This document shows positions 43,337 through 50,673 of a stretch of 64,000 nucleotides of DNA, piece after piece. The notes under the pieces were generated by a model. That model had not been told where the DNA came from. It searched no databases and saw nothing but the letters and a program-made list of their open reading frames with translations. Position 1 is the first letter of the stretch. Each line of letters begins with the position of its first letter. This stretch comes from a virus: positions 1 through 64,000 of IMG/VR virus record IMGVR_UViG_3300020438_004021. One strand, written 5' to 3'. Position numbers and translations under genes: made by a program.

Positions 43337-43673
43337 AGTCAAAATCGTTAGACTAGTAACCCAAGAAGATATTATCTGCAAGTACGAGTATGAAGATGGT
43401 ATGCACATCATGAAGACACCCTGCATCATCGTAATCACACCTCAAGGTTATGGTGCGATGCCTTGGATGCCATTCGCGGAGCAGAAGGATGGACTGAAGA
43501 TATCTGACTCCCAAGTTATGATGGTGGTTGACCCAATCAAGGATATGTACAATCAGTACCAATCCTCTTTCGGAAGTGGTATCGTCGTCCCTGAAAAGCA
43601 AGGGATGCTTAACACAGTCGGTGCGGGAGTAGAAGCACCAATGGGACCAATCGGCATCGTTGGGGGAGATTGA
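43329..43673 (+). CDS. conserved T4-like phage protein, possibly Sm-like
   Basis: A 114 aa protein: VKIVRLVTQEDIICKYEYED, MKTPCIIVITPQGYGAMPWMPF, SDSQVMMVVDPIKDMYNQY and FGSGIVVP. The beta-strand pattern and early [IV]xLVTxEDIIC motif resemble small Sm-like (LSM) proteins of marine T4-like phages, from memory. If so it would bind RNA. The glycine-rich end (GAGVEAPMGPIG) is variable. Confidence 0.6.
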   Translation: MSEVKIVRLVTQEDIICKYEYEDGMHIMKTPCIIVITPQGYGAMPWMPFAEQKDGLKISDSQVMMVVDPIKDMYNQYQSSFGSGIVVPEKQGMLNTVGAGVEAPMGPIGIVGGD

Positions 43674-43677
43674 TAAG

Positions 43678-43815
43678 ATGGCAAGAAAAAATAGCGTTTA
43701 TGACCCAGCAACATCAAACCGAATCAAGGTAGGTTCACCTCGTAAGAGCAAACCCAATAAGGGTAACGCACCTGCCAGAACCGCTAGATCAGGCAGCGGA
43801 AGAAAAATCAGGTAG
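43678..43815 (+). CDS. small basic hypothetical protein (45 aa)
   Basis: An ORF of 45 codons starting MARKNSVYDPATSNRIKVGS, ending in a Lys/Arg/Ser-rich tail, probably disordered. GGGGGAG lies about 6-10 bases upstream. It ends 15 bases before the tRNA-Arg gene. No family known. Confidence 0.5.
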   Translation: MARKNSVYDPATSNRIKVGSPRKSKPNKGNAPARTARSGSGRKIR

Positions 43816-43830
43816 ACCCTGACTAACTTC

Positions 43831-43904
43831 GCTCCTGTAGCTCAGTTGGATAGAGCAGCGGACTTCTAATCCGCAGGTCACACGTTCGAGTCGTGTCGGG
43901 AGTG
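43831..43904 (+). tRNA. tRNA-Arg (anticodon UCU)
   Basis: Canonical cloverleaf: acceptor GCTCCTG with CGGGAGT (two G-U pairs), D-stem GCTC/GAGC, anticodon stem GCGGA/TCCGC with loop CTTCTAA (anticodon TCT), T-stem ACACG/CGTGT with TTCGAGT loop. It reads AGA, the favoured arginine codon of most phage genes here, which host tRNA pools may supply poorly. CCA is not encoded. Confidence 0.95.
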
Positions 43905-43910
43905 CTTATT

Positions 43911-44891
43911 ATGATGAAAAGACACCAGATTAAAATCGGCAATTCGCTTAGTGTCCTGAAGGAAATGGATGATAAAAGTGTGGACTGTGTTGTAACCTCC
44001 CCACCTTATTGGGGATTGCGTGATTATGGTGGTCAAGAAGAACAACTGGGTGCTGAAGGCACACCGCAAGAATTCGTTGACAATATGGTATCCATCTTTA
44101 GTCAAGTACATAGAGTCCTTAAGGACGAAGGGACTGTCTGGTTGAACCTTGGCGACAGTTATTATAACTACAGACCTGGTGCAGGTCAGACACTAATCAA
44201 GCAGACAATCGCTAACAGCGACCAAGACCTTCCCCAAGAGTGTGCTAGGAGAGGGAACAAGATTAAGGGTCTCAAAGAGAAGAGTCTAGTTGGGATTCCT
44301 TGGAGGGTAGCACTTGCTTTGCAGGAAGATGGATGGATTCTGAGACAGGATATCATCTGGCACAAACCCAATCCGATGCCCGAATCCGTAAAAGACAGAT
44401 GTACCAAGGCACACGAATATATCTTTCTCCTAACCAAGAATAAGAAGTATTACTACGACAATGAAGCAATCCTAGAGCCGATCTCTGAGATATCAATAAA
44501 GAGAGCGGAGTATGGTTGGGATTGCGACAGACCTTCAACCAAGAATGCATCAATGGGAGGCGAGGGTATCCACGTCGAAAAGATGGGGACCAGATTCGTT
44601 AATCCCAAGGGCAAGAACAAACGGTCTGTCTGGACGGTAAACACAGCGAGTTATAAAGATGCTCATTTTGCGGTTTACCCCACCAAACTGATTGAACCTT
44701 GCATCTTAGCAGGATGCCCTGAAGGTGGAACCGTTCTGGACCCATTCTCGGGAAGCGGAACAACGGGTATCGTTGCCCTTAACAACGGACGAAAATACAC
44801 CGGAATCGAGTTGAATCCTGAATACGCAGAACTATCGGAAAAGAGAATAGCAGAAGAATGTCCCAACAACCTAACGGAGCTTATGCAATGA
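43911..44891 (+). CDS. DNA methyltransferase (SPPYW type), second of two in the window
   Basis: DNA amino-methylase with motif IV TSPPYWGLRDYGG near residues 29-41 and motif I FSGSGTTG near 279-286, in the order IV then I (beta class). SPPYW is common in N4-cytosine methylases. ATG 43911 (MMKRHQIKIGN) is used rather than a GTG inside the tRNA at 43893. 326 aa. No partner nuclease is seen. Overlaps the next gene by ATGA. Confidence 0.87.
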   Translation: MMKRHQIKIGNSLSVLKEMDDKSVDCVVTSPPYWGLRDYGGQEEQLGAEGTPQEFVDNMVSIFSQVHRVLKDEGTVWLNLGDSYYNYRPGAGQTLIKQTIANSDQDLPQECARRGNKIKGLKEKSLVGIPWRVALALQEDGWILRQDIIWHKPNPMPESVKDRCTKAHEYIFLLTKNKKYYYDNEAILEPISEISIKRAEYGWDCDRPSTKNASMGGEGIHVEKMGTRFVNPKGKNKRSVWTVNTASYKDAHFAVYPTKLIEPCILAGCPEGGTVLDPFSGSGTTGIVALNNGRKYTGIELNPEYAELSEKRIAEECPNNLTELMQ

Positions 44892-45973
44892 GAACAGCAA
44901 TCACATTTGATGACGTTTTAATCGTCCCACAATACAGCGAAGTGACACCAGACATGGTGTCGACCAAGACCACCTTGGTGAAAGGAATCGAACTGGACAT
45001 CCCAATTATGTCCGCACCGATGGATTCGGTGACAGAGGTCGAAATGGCAACAGCGATGGCTGAAGAAGGTGGTATAGGCATCCTACACAAGAATATGGGT
45101 CATGATGAGCAGATACGTCAGGCCTATGAGATTAAGAAGTGGGGTCATAAGTTGGGTGTTGCTCTTAGCCCAACCAAGTACACCGATAGGATGGTTGAGG
45201 AACTGGTTGATGCCGGTATCGACGTGTTCGTCCTTGACAGTGCACATGGTCATTCTAAGAACGTGATGGATGCAACTGAGCGACTTAAGAAGCTCACCGA
45301 TATCCCTGTCATTGTAGGAAACATCGCAACCGCAGAAGCCGCTATAGAACTCTACAATGCTGGTGCTGATGCCCTAAAGGTGGGTATCGGTCCTGGTTCC
45401 ATTTGTACGACGAGAATCGTAGCGGGTGTGGGTGTCCCCCAAATCACCGCTATTCAGGATGTTGCCAGTGCCAATGGAGGCAAACTCGACATCCCCATCA
45501 TTGCAGACGGTGGTATCCGGTACAGTGGTGATATCGCTAAAGCTATCATGGCAGGTGCGAGTTGCGTGATGCTAGGTTCCCTCCTTGCAGGACATGATGA
45601 AGTCCCCAACTACCAAGGTGTCATCATTGACGGCAAGCGGTATGTCCCTTACCGTGGGATGGGAAGCGAAGGAGCGATGGGTGACGGTTCTGGAGACAGG
45701 TACAGTCAAGACGGCTCAGATAAGTTCGTCCCTGAGGGCATCGAGGGTTGCGTCCCTTATAAGGGTGCAGTTGCAGACACTATCTACCAGATGGTCGGCG
45801 GTCTAAAGTCAGCAATGGGTTATGTCGGTGCTGCAACGATTGAAGACCTGATTAAGCAGGGCGAAAGTTATTATCACATGGAAGGGTTCGTAGGGGTAAG
45901 TCCTAACTCCCTGCGAGAGAACCACCCACACGATGTCCATATCACCAAGGAAGCACCCAACTATGCGATTTGA
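44888..45973 (+). CDS. guaB: IMP dehydrogenase (GuaB), CBS-less form
   Basis: Converts IMP to XMP, the committed step to GMP. Typical motifs: [16 protein letters not shown] near 6-21, [12 protein letters not shown] near 38, the active-site [20 protein letters not shown] near 166-185, [15 protein letters not shown] near 206 and the flap region [10 protein letters not shown] near 253. 361 aa without the CBS pair, so it escapes CBS-type nucleotide regulation (free in phage hands). Start overlaps the methylase stop; 11-base overlap with the deaminase gene. Confidence 0.92.
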   Translation: MRTAITFDDVLIVPQYSEVTPDMVSTKTTLVKGIELDIPIMSAPMDSVTEVEMATAMAEEGGIGILHKNMGHDEQIRQAYEIKKWGHKLGVALSPTKYTDRMVEELVDAGIDVFVLDSAHGHSKNVMDATERLKKLTDIPVIVGNIATAEAAIELYNAGADALKVGIGPGSICTTRIVAGVGVPQITAIQDVASANGGKLDIPIIADGGIRYSGDIAKAIMAGASCVMLGSLLAGHDEVPNYQGVIIDGKRYVPYRGMGSEGAMGDGSGDRYSQDGSDKFVPEGIEGCVPYKGAVADTIYQMVGGLKSAMGYVGAATIEDLIKQGESYYHMEGFVGVSPNSLRENHPHDVHITKEAPNYAI

Positions 45974-46967
45974 TAAGATGCCAAAAGCGGAGCTGCACCT
46001 TCATATCGAAGGCACTCTCGAACCCGAGTTGATGTTCGAACTGGCAGACAGGAACGGGATGAAGATTCCCTACAAGACAGTCGAAGAAGTACGAAGTGCT
46101 TATGAATTCGACAGTCTTCAGTCATTTCTAGACATCTACTATGAAGGTGCTAAGGTCCTGAGGACTGAGCAAGACTTCTACGATTTGACTTGGGCATACC
46201 TGATGAAGTGCAAAGAGCAAAGAATCGTGCATACTGAAATCTTTTTTGACCCCCAAACGCACACCCACAGGGGCGTGGATTTTGGGACAGTTATTAACGG
46301 AATCAGCAACGCACTTCTAGACGCAGAAGCAGAATTCGGAATCACTTCTCTCATATTCATGTGCTTTTTGCGACACCTAACCGAGACATCTGCCTTCGAA
46401 ACCCTAGAGATGGCAATGCCTTATCAAAACAAGATTTATGGTGTTGGTCTCGACTCTTCAGAGGTTGGCAATCCGCCCTCTCGATTTAAAAAGGTGTTCG
46501 CAGAAGCGGCTGAACGTGGATTTGAGGTGGTATGCCATGCAGGAGAAGAAGGACCACCTGAGTACATTTGGGAGGCATTAGAACTAGGTGCTTCTAGAAT
46601 CGACCACGGTGTCCGTTGCCTTGAATCCTCCACCATAACAAACGAGCTGGTAGATAGGCAAATTCCTCTTACGGTCTGCCCTCTTTCTAACGTCAAACTC
46701 AAGGTCTTTGACACCCTCAAGGGTCATAATCTCAAGAAGATGATGGACAGAGGTCTTTTCGTTACGATTAACTCAGATGACCCAGCCTATTTTGGTGGTT
46801 ATCTCAACGAGAACTATGAGCAGTGCATGAAGGAGCTTAATCTGAGCGAGAACGATATGACCGTCCTCCTCAGCAATTCTTTCTTAGCATCTTATCTTTC
46901 CCCACTAGAGAAGGGACGATACATTGAGAAGATTGAAAAATGCATGCACATAGAGAAGGCGGTGTAG
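45963..46967 (+). CDS. adenosine deaminase superfamily enzyme, probably adenine deaminase
   Basis: Metal-dependent aminohydrolase. AELHLHIEGTLEPELMF near residues 9-25 carries the HxH metal site, HAGEEGPPEYIWEAL near 192-206 the catalytic His/Glu, SRIDHGVRCL near 210, and NSDDPAYFGGY near 269. The TLEPELMFELADRNG, LTWAYLMKCKEQ, DSSEVGNPP and SDDPAYFGGY variants match the bacterial/fungal adenine deaminase branch (Aah1-like) rather than adenosine deaminase. It would turn adenine to hypoxanthine, which salvage makes into IMP for GuaB next door. 334 aa. Confidence 0.85.
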   Translation: MRFDKMPKAELHLHIEGTLEPELMFELADRNGMKIPYKTVEEVRSAYEFDSLQSFLDIYYEGAKVLRTEQDFYDLTWAYLMKCKEQRIVHTEIFFDPQTHTHRGVDFGTVINGISNALLDAEAEFGITSLIFMCFLRHLTETSAFETLEMAMPYQNKIYGVGLDSSEVGNPPSRFKKVFAEAAERGFEVVCHAGEEGPPEYIWEALELGASRIDHGVRCLESSTITNELVDRQIPLTVCPLSNVKLKVFDTLKGHNLKKMMDRGLFVTINSDDPAYFGGYLNENYEQCMKELNLSENDMTVLLSNSFLASYLSPLEKGRYIEKIEKCMHIEKAV

Positions 46968-46968
46968 T

Positions 46969-47352
46969 GTGTCCATCTCGGTTGAGAACAGACTTCTGAA
47001 GTATGCAAGAATAGCACTCCCGATATCTTCTGAAGTGCCTCGTTCAAAGAAGCATGTGAGTCTCATAACCACCAGAAAAGGAACCATACTGGCACACGGA
47101 ACGAACCAATTCCGCACACACCCTCTGGCAAAGCAGTATGGTTATCGATATGACGAAGTGCATTCTGAACTGGATGCCCTTTTGAGGCTACCAAAGGGAG
47201 CAGATAGGAACGACCTCGTTCTTCTCAACTTCCGATTCAACAGATTTGGAGACATGAGGATTAGCAAGCCGTGCTGTCTTTGTCTCCCTTGGTGTCGGGC
47301 AGTGTTCAGTGACATCTTTTACAGCACGGACGAAGGAATTATTAAATTATGA
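46969..47352 (+). CDS. cytidine/deoxycytidylate deaminase-fold protein
   Basis: A 127 aa protein with a zinc-deaminase pattern: HSELDALLRLP (His65, Glu67) then PCCLCLPWC (Cys102, Cys105), equivalent to H[AC]E...PCxxC. The first motif has Ser in place of Ala/Cys. It starts at a GTG 2 bases after the preceding stop with AAGGCGG upstream. The substrate may be a free nucleotide, a base or nucleic acid; unknown. Confidence 0.7.
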   Translation: MSISVENRLLKYARIALPISSEVPRSKKHVSLITTRKGTILAHGTNQFRTHPLAKQYGYRYDEVHSELDALLRLPKGADRNDLVLLNFRFNRFGDMRISKPCCLCLPWCRAVFSDIFYSTDEGIIKL

Positions 47353-47519
47353 TGGAAGCATTGATTAAAATACTACCGCTGATTTCAGCCGTCCTCTACT
47401 TCATCGTGGGGGTCAGTTACGGTTTCAAGAGGGAATGGGCATGGTGTCTAGTATGGATTTCTTATTCTCTTTCTAATGTGGGTCTTGTGCTTGCAGCCAT
47501 GGGGAGCAAATCAGGATGA
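47349..47519 (+). CDS. small two-span membrane protein (56 aa)
   Basis: An ORF of 56 codons coupled to the deaminase gene (ATGA). Two hydrophobic segments (about 4-22 and 29-51) separated by a short basic turn (GFKREW). This hairpin topology is like small holins, but the gene is 4.4 kb from the lysozyme and nothing else supports that role. It overlaps the next gene by ATGA. Confidence 0.6.
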   Translation: MMEALIKILPLISAVLYFIVGVSYGFKREWAWCLVWISYSLSNVGLVLAAMGSKSG

Positions 47520-47878
47520 AAATCGACATTTGGACGGATTCGGGACTCCCTAGTCACCTTGAGGCGATAATAGACACAACCATCAAGTGGTGCGTCAGAT
47601 ATTTTGACTTGAAGAACAAAAAGAAGCTATCCTTCACCGTTAAAGTCAACTCAAGGAAGAACTGCTGGGGTTATTGCCTCCAAGGTGACGAAGACCACTC
47701 TTATGAGATTTACGTCGCGGACAACCAGACAATTAGAGACTTCCTAGCCACGTTGACTCACGAGATGGTGCACGTCAAGCAATGGGAAACCGGCTGTTGG
47801 GTTGGAGAAGGAGAAAAAGAAGCAGAGAAGCTCCAATACCTGCTTGCTGATGAGATTTGGAAACAAGGACTGATTTAA
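47516..47878 (+). CDS. SprT-like zinc metallopeptidase-type protein
   Basis: A 120 aa protein with the zinc motif THEMVHVKQ (HExxH at residues 82-86) in a minimal SprT-like or zincin scaffold. The preceding part reads NCWGYCLQGDEDHSYEIYV, as in SprT-like proteins where a strand precedes the HExxH helix, and a later Glu-rich helix (EGEKEAEKLQYLL) may give the third ligand. Possible protease acting on protein-DNA complexes or virion precursors. It precedes the tRNA-Leu gene. Confidence 0.7.
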   Translation: MKIDIWTDSGLPSHLEAIIDTTIKWCVRYFDLKNKKKLSFTVKVNSRKNCWGYCLQGDEDHSYEIYVADNQTIRDFLATLTHEMVHVKQWETGCWVGEGEKEAEKLQYLLADEIWKQGLI

Positions 47879-47893
47879 TAAAAAAAATGATAG

Positions 47894-47966
47894 GCGAGTG
47901 TAGCCCAACGGCAGAGGCAGTGGACTTAAAATCCATACAGTGTGGGTTCGAATCCCACCACTCGTA
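47894..47966 (+). tRNA. tRNA with anticodon UAA (Leu), short variable arm
   Basis: Acceptor GCGAGTG/CACTCGT (one G-U pair), D-stem GCC/GGC, anticodon stem GTGGA/TCCAT with loop CTTAAAA (anticodon TAA, reading UUA), and T-stem GTGGG/CCCAC with loop TTCGAAT. The anticodon and T arms resemble T4 tRNA-Leu. However, the variable region is only ACAGT, whereas bacterial and T4 tRNA-Leu are class II with a long arm. Total 73 nt. CCA is not encoded. Confidence 0.85.
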
Positions 47967-47985
47967 TTCTCATGAGGAAAAAGAA

Positions 47986-48885
47986 ATGAATTTATCTAAC
48001 TGTTTATTGTCTGTAGTAGTAACGTCTGCGTCTGTATTGGCAAATGGGACCGTTAAAATAGACGGATCTTCCACTGCATACCCCATCACTGAGGCAGTTG
48101 CAGAAGAGTATGCTGAGGTAGCACCCAAGGTTAGGGTGACAGTGGGTGTGTCTGGTACTGGTGGTGGTTTTAAAAGGCTTATTGCTAATGAGACTGATAT
48201 TTCCAATGCTTCTCGTCCTATTAAAGAAAAAGAAAGAGAAGCATGCAAAGAAGCAGGGATCGAGTTCCTAGAACTGCCCGTGGCATATGATGGTCTAACC
48301 ATTGTTGTTAATAAAAAGAACACATGGGTAGACAGTCTAACAATGCACGAATTGAATGCTATCTTCGAAGGTGGTCTAAAGAAATGGTCAGATGTTAGAC
48401 CAGAATGGCCCGACAGCGATATTAATATCTTCTCTCCAGGCACCGACTCTGGTACTTTTGACTACTTTAAGGAGGTAGTCATCGGCAAGACTGGATCAAT
48501 GAGATCAGACATGTCTGTTAGCGAGGACGACAACGTATTGGTCAAAGGTGTTGCTGGGAGCACTAATGCTCTTGGATTCTTTGGTTGTGCTTATTACTAT
48601 GAAAATGCTGACAAGTTGAAGGTTGTCCCCATTGTAAATCCTAAGAATGGCAAGAAAGTCATCCCTTCAAGAAAGAATATCGAGTCTGGTGCTTATTACC
48701 CTTTCAGTAGGCCTTTGTTCATATACGTCAACAAGGCATCTATGAGGAAGCAGTCAGTCAGATCATTCGTAATATTTTATCTAGATAAGTGTCCCAAGCT
48801 ATCTGTTGAAGTGGGTTATGTGCAACTACCTCCCGAAAAGATGAAAGAGGTTAAGGCGAAGGTCAGAAAAAAGGATAAAAAATGA
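47986..48885 (+). CDS. pstS: phosphate-binding protein PstS
   Basis: Periplasmic substrate-binding protein of the phosphate ABC transporter. Signal-like N-terminus (MNLSNCLLSVVVTSASVLA), then KIDGSSTAYPITEAVAEEY, VSGTGGGFKRL and SNASRPIKEKE (phosphate-contacting Ser/Thr/Arg regions), FSPGTDSGTFDYF and STNALGFFGCAYYYENADKL. 299 aa from ATG 47986; the longer frame from 47857 runs through the tRNA and is rejected. Phage pstS is well known from marine cyanophages. It boosts phosphate uptake during infection, fitting the porin upstream. Confidence 0.93.
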   Translation: MNLSNCLLSVVVTSASVLANGTVKIDGSSTAYPITEAVAEEYAEVAPKVRVTVGVSGTGGGFKRLIANETDISNASRPIKEKEREACKEAGIEFLELPVAYDGLTIVVNKKNTWVDSLTMHELNAIFEGGLKKWSDVRPEWPDSDINIFSPGTDSGTFDYFKEVVIGKTGSMRSDMSVSEDDNVLVKGVAGSTNALGFFGCAYYYENADKLKVVPIVNPKNGKKVIPSRKNIESGAYYPFSRPLFIYVNKASMRKQSVRSFVIFYLDKCPKLSVEVGYVQLPPEKMKEVKAKVRKKDKK

Positions 48886-49142
48886 AGAAAAAAAGAAATA
48901 AAATCGTCCTTGAAATCACATTAGAGAGTGAAGCAGCCGTTAGTGAATTTAAAAGTAACCACAATGACACGATGGACCTATGCCCAATTGAAGAAATGAC
49001 AATGATAGCCGGACAGTTGAGACTGCCTTGGATGTGCAAAGGAATAAAAAAAGTAAAATGGAAAGAAAAAAGCGAAGATAGGTCTTACGAATATGACGTG
49101 TACCGCTTGCAATATGACTACAGTGACGTTGGACAAAAATAA
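48882..49142 (+). CDS. hypothetical protein after pstS
   Basis: An 86 aa basic protein starting MKKKRNKIVLEITLESEAAV, with an alpha/beta pattern and a middle stretch AGQLRLPWMCKGIKKVKW. It overlaps the pstS stop by ATGA. Not recognised. The stop is followed by the 186-base gap before Hsp20. Confidence 0.55.
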   Translation: MKKKRNKIVLEITLESEAAVSEFKSNHNDTMDLCPIEEMTMIAGQLRLPWMCKGIKKVKWKEKSEDRSYEYDVYRLQYDYSDVGQK

Positions 49143-49328
49143 AAAGAACATTTTTTGATATATTCAAACCGCATTCCCAGTATTGGAAATAAAAGCCGTC
49201 ACAATGATAATGAAAGCCGTGTCAAGTCGACGTATACCCCCCTCCCATATCGTATAAATACACCGTGAGTTGCCATTTTGGGACTCATATCAAACAAACG
49301 TGTCTTGCTTTTATAAGGAGAAACAGTT
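49143..49328 (+). other. regulatory gap upstream of Hsp20
   Basis: Contains two AAAGCCGT copies (AAAAGCCGTCACAA and GAAAGCCGTGTCAA, 49192-49223), a TATACCCCCCTCCCATATCG element (49233-49252) related to the one at 39521, and an exact late promoter directly after it. A 60-base leader with AAGGAG leads into Hsp20. No terminator with a T-run is seen. Confidence 0.6.
49253..49260 (+). promoter_or_regulatory. T4-type late promoter box TATAAATA (Hsp20)
   Basis: Exact late box 68 bases upstream of the Hsp20 start, joined on its left to the TATACCCCCCTCCCATATCG element. Confidence 0.8.
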
Positions 49329-49850
49329 ATGGACATGTACAATTTATCTTTCCCTCGTGACTTTGGTATCGGATTTGATGATGTATTCACTAGGATGCAT
49401 CGTCTAATGTCATCTGAGGAAAATAACAACAACGTTACAAAATTTCCACCATACAACATCATCAACGAATCTGATACCGAAAGTATCGTTGAGATGGCTG
49501 TTGCCGGGTTCTCATCTGATGAACTCGACATTACGGTAGAAAATAATGTGCTCAAAATTGTCGGTAAGAGAGATGTTAAGCTGGATGATGCAAAGTACCA
49601 GCATAAGGGCATCGCATACCGCAATTTTGAGCGTAATTTTGCTTTAAGTGATTATATTGAGGTCAATGGAGCCAGTTGTGCCGAGGGAATTCTTAGAGTC
49701 TACCTAGAAAAGGTAGTCCCAGAGGATATGAAGCCCCGTAAGATTAACATTGTTAATGATAGACAACTACTGGTAGAGGACCAAAAACATCAGAACGTGC
49801 CCTATGATAATCAGGGTTCAATTGATGTTCCTTACGACCCCAGTAAATAA
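49329..49850 (+). CDS. Hsp20-family small heat-shock protein
   Basis: A 173 aa alpha-crystallin-domain chaperone: FPPYNIINESDTESIVEMAVAGFSSDELDITVENNVLKIVGKR (domain start, IxxxAxAGFxxDELxI type), YRNFERNFALSDYIEVNGASCAEGILRVYLEKVVPE (core with G-x-L). Such genes are common in marine T4-like phages and may protect capsid assembly. Late promoter upstream supports a virion-assembly role. AAGGAG ribosome-binding site. Confidence 0.9.
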   Translation: MDMYNLSFPRDFGIGFDDVFTRMHRLMSSEENNNNVTKFPPYNIINESDTESIVEMAVAGFSSDELDITVENNVLKIVGKRDVKLDDAKYQHKGIAYRNFERNFALSDYIEVNGASCAEGILRVYLEKVVPEDMKPRKINIVNDRQLLVEDQKHQNVPYDNQGSIDVPYDPSK

Positions 49851-49877
49851 TCGACTTAATCTCTTCCTTTAAAAAGT

Positions 49878-49914
49878 AACACCCAGTATGCTCTTAATAA
49901 GGCTGCTGGGTGTT
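49878..49914 (+). terminator. hairpin after Hsp20, possible terminator
   Basis: AACACCCAG (49878-49886) pairs perfectly with CTGGGTGTT (49906-49914) around a 19-base loop. No clear T-run follows (GCTGTATTTG), so termination efficiency is uncertain. Position 28 bases after the Hsp20 stop suits a transcript end. Confidence 0.5.
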
Positions 49915-50068
49915 GCTGTATTTGCTACCAGACTGCCAATTGATTCAACGGCTGCTCGTAGGCCCGTTATTATTTTAATGGAAGAAAAAAAAAGAAAAAA
50001 GAAAACAGACGGTCTATACACACCTTTGGAGTATGGATGTATATCTGTGTGTCTCCAAAAAGAAAATA

Positions 50069-50223
50069 GGGGGGGGGATATTTCGGACAAAATAGGTATA
50101 TGGTCGGGGAAAGGGGGGAAGGTAACCGTTTTTATTGTGCAAACACCCTTCCCGATATCAGGAAGGGCATATATGGGGGGGGATATCGCGGCTGAGAAAT
50201 ATATATGGTCGGGAAAAAGGGGG
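50069..50223 (+). repeat. two G-rich direct repeats (about 49 bp each)
   Basis: Units 50069-50117 and about 50175-50223 share a G-run followed by GATAT, CGG, an A/T stretch, TATATGGTCGGG and an A-run before another G-run. They are about 106 bp apart, and a GATATC inverted repeat lies between them. G-runs of 9, 4, 6 and of 8, 3, 5, 4 could form G-quadruplexes. Function unknown. Confidence 0.6.
50146..50167 (+). repeat. GATATC-centred inverted repeat, copy 2
   Basis: CCCTTCCCGATATCAGGAAGGG is a 22 bp inverted repeat with a single mismatched pair, closely matching 39528-39547, and both are followed by CATATA. The matching half (GATATCAGGAAGGG) is the exact complement of bases 39527-39540. Confidence 0.65.
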
Positions 50224-50237
50224 AGAGGGGACTCTCT

Positions 50238-50245
50238 TATAAATA
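50238..50245 (+). promoter_or_regulatory. T4-type late promoter box TATAAATA
   Basis: Exact late box 58 bases upstream of the Pro-rich gene at 50304, with an AGAGGA ribosome-binding site before that start. Confidence 0.75.
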
Positions 50246-50303
50246 CTGTGTACGTTTTTTTTTATGAAATGTGTTCTTTTTTACAAGTAGAGGATAATAA
50301 ACT

Positions 50304-50630
50304 ATGGTTGACATTCAAAAACAGCTTTACATGAACAACATTAGGGGTGCCAACAATAATGCCCAACCTGTTGACGGTGAGAAGACACCTCCACCACCAC
50401 CAGAGGTAGTACCCGTTGCTACACCACCCGAAGCATCTACAGATGGTAGCATCCCTCCCGCAGGTGATGTAACTACTGCAGATGGCAATATAGTACAGGA
50501 CGTTACGCAAGGCACAGATGACCCTGCTCCACAGAGTCCTTTCTTGGATGCTGTGATGAGAGAGCTGTCTAAGCACTCAGGTTTGGACACTACTCCAATT
50601 GTTGAGCCACCTGCTTCAGAAACTGACTGA
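50304..50630 (+). CDS. proline-rich late protein, unknown function
   Basis: A 108 aa protein, low complexity in the middle (TPPPPPEVVPVATPPEAS) with acidic, Thr-rich flanks. The only likely folded segment is SPFLDAVMRELSKHSGLD near the C-terminus. It has a late promoter at 50238 and an AGAGGA site, so probably a virion or assembly component. No family recognised. Confidence 0.65.
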   Translation: MVDIQKQLYMNNIRGANNNAQPVDGEKTPPPPPEVVPVATPPEASTDGSIPPAGDVTTADGNIVQDVTQGTDDPAPQSPFLDAVMRELSKHSGLDTTPIVEPPASETD

Positions 50631-50633
50631 ATT

Positions 50634-50641
50634 TATAAATA
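50634..50641 (+). promoter_or_regulatory. T4-type late promoter box TATAAATA before a double terminator
   Basis: Exact late box 3 bases after the stop of the Pro-rich gene. A start near 50647 would give an RNA of about 114 bases to the first terminator, or about 280 to the second. Confidence 0.7.
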
Positions 50642-50673
50642 CTGTAGACCAAATAAAGGTATATAATACGAAA

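Larger units (their letters stand above)
49851..50303 (+). other. repeat-rich intergenic region after Hsp20
   Basis: About 450 bases without a convincing gene. In order: a 9 bp hairpin (49878-49914); A-rich stretch; possible interlocked pairing (50019-50058); two G-rich direct repeats (50069-50117 and 50175-50223); a GATATC-centred inverted repeat (50146-50167); a late promoter (50238-50245). The ORF 49888-50334 crosses it, but its coding character comes from the repeats. Confidence 0.6.

Noticed and set aside
2188-46967. Full 2-aminoadenine (Z-DNA) pathway suggested by purB and purine genes
   Set aside because: No purZ, datZ or family A polymerase of the DpoZ type is in the window, and the polymerase is ordinary gp43. 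Cannot be supported here.
47857-47985. Extended N-terminus of PstS reading through the tRNA-Leu gene
   Set aside because: The upstream 43 codons cover the tRNA. The signal-peptide start at 47986 fits the PstS family.
49888-50334. A 148-codon + strand ORF through the gap after Hsp20 with an internal repeat (GDI...IWSGK twice)
   Set aside because: The repeated peptide is just the translation of the G-rich DNA repeats. The ORF starts inside a hairpin without a ribosome-binding site, crosses a late promoter and overlaps the real gene at 50304.
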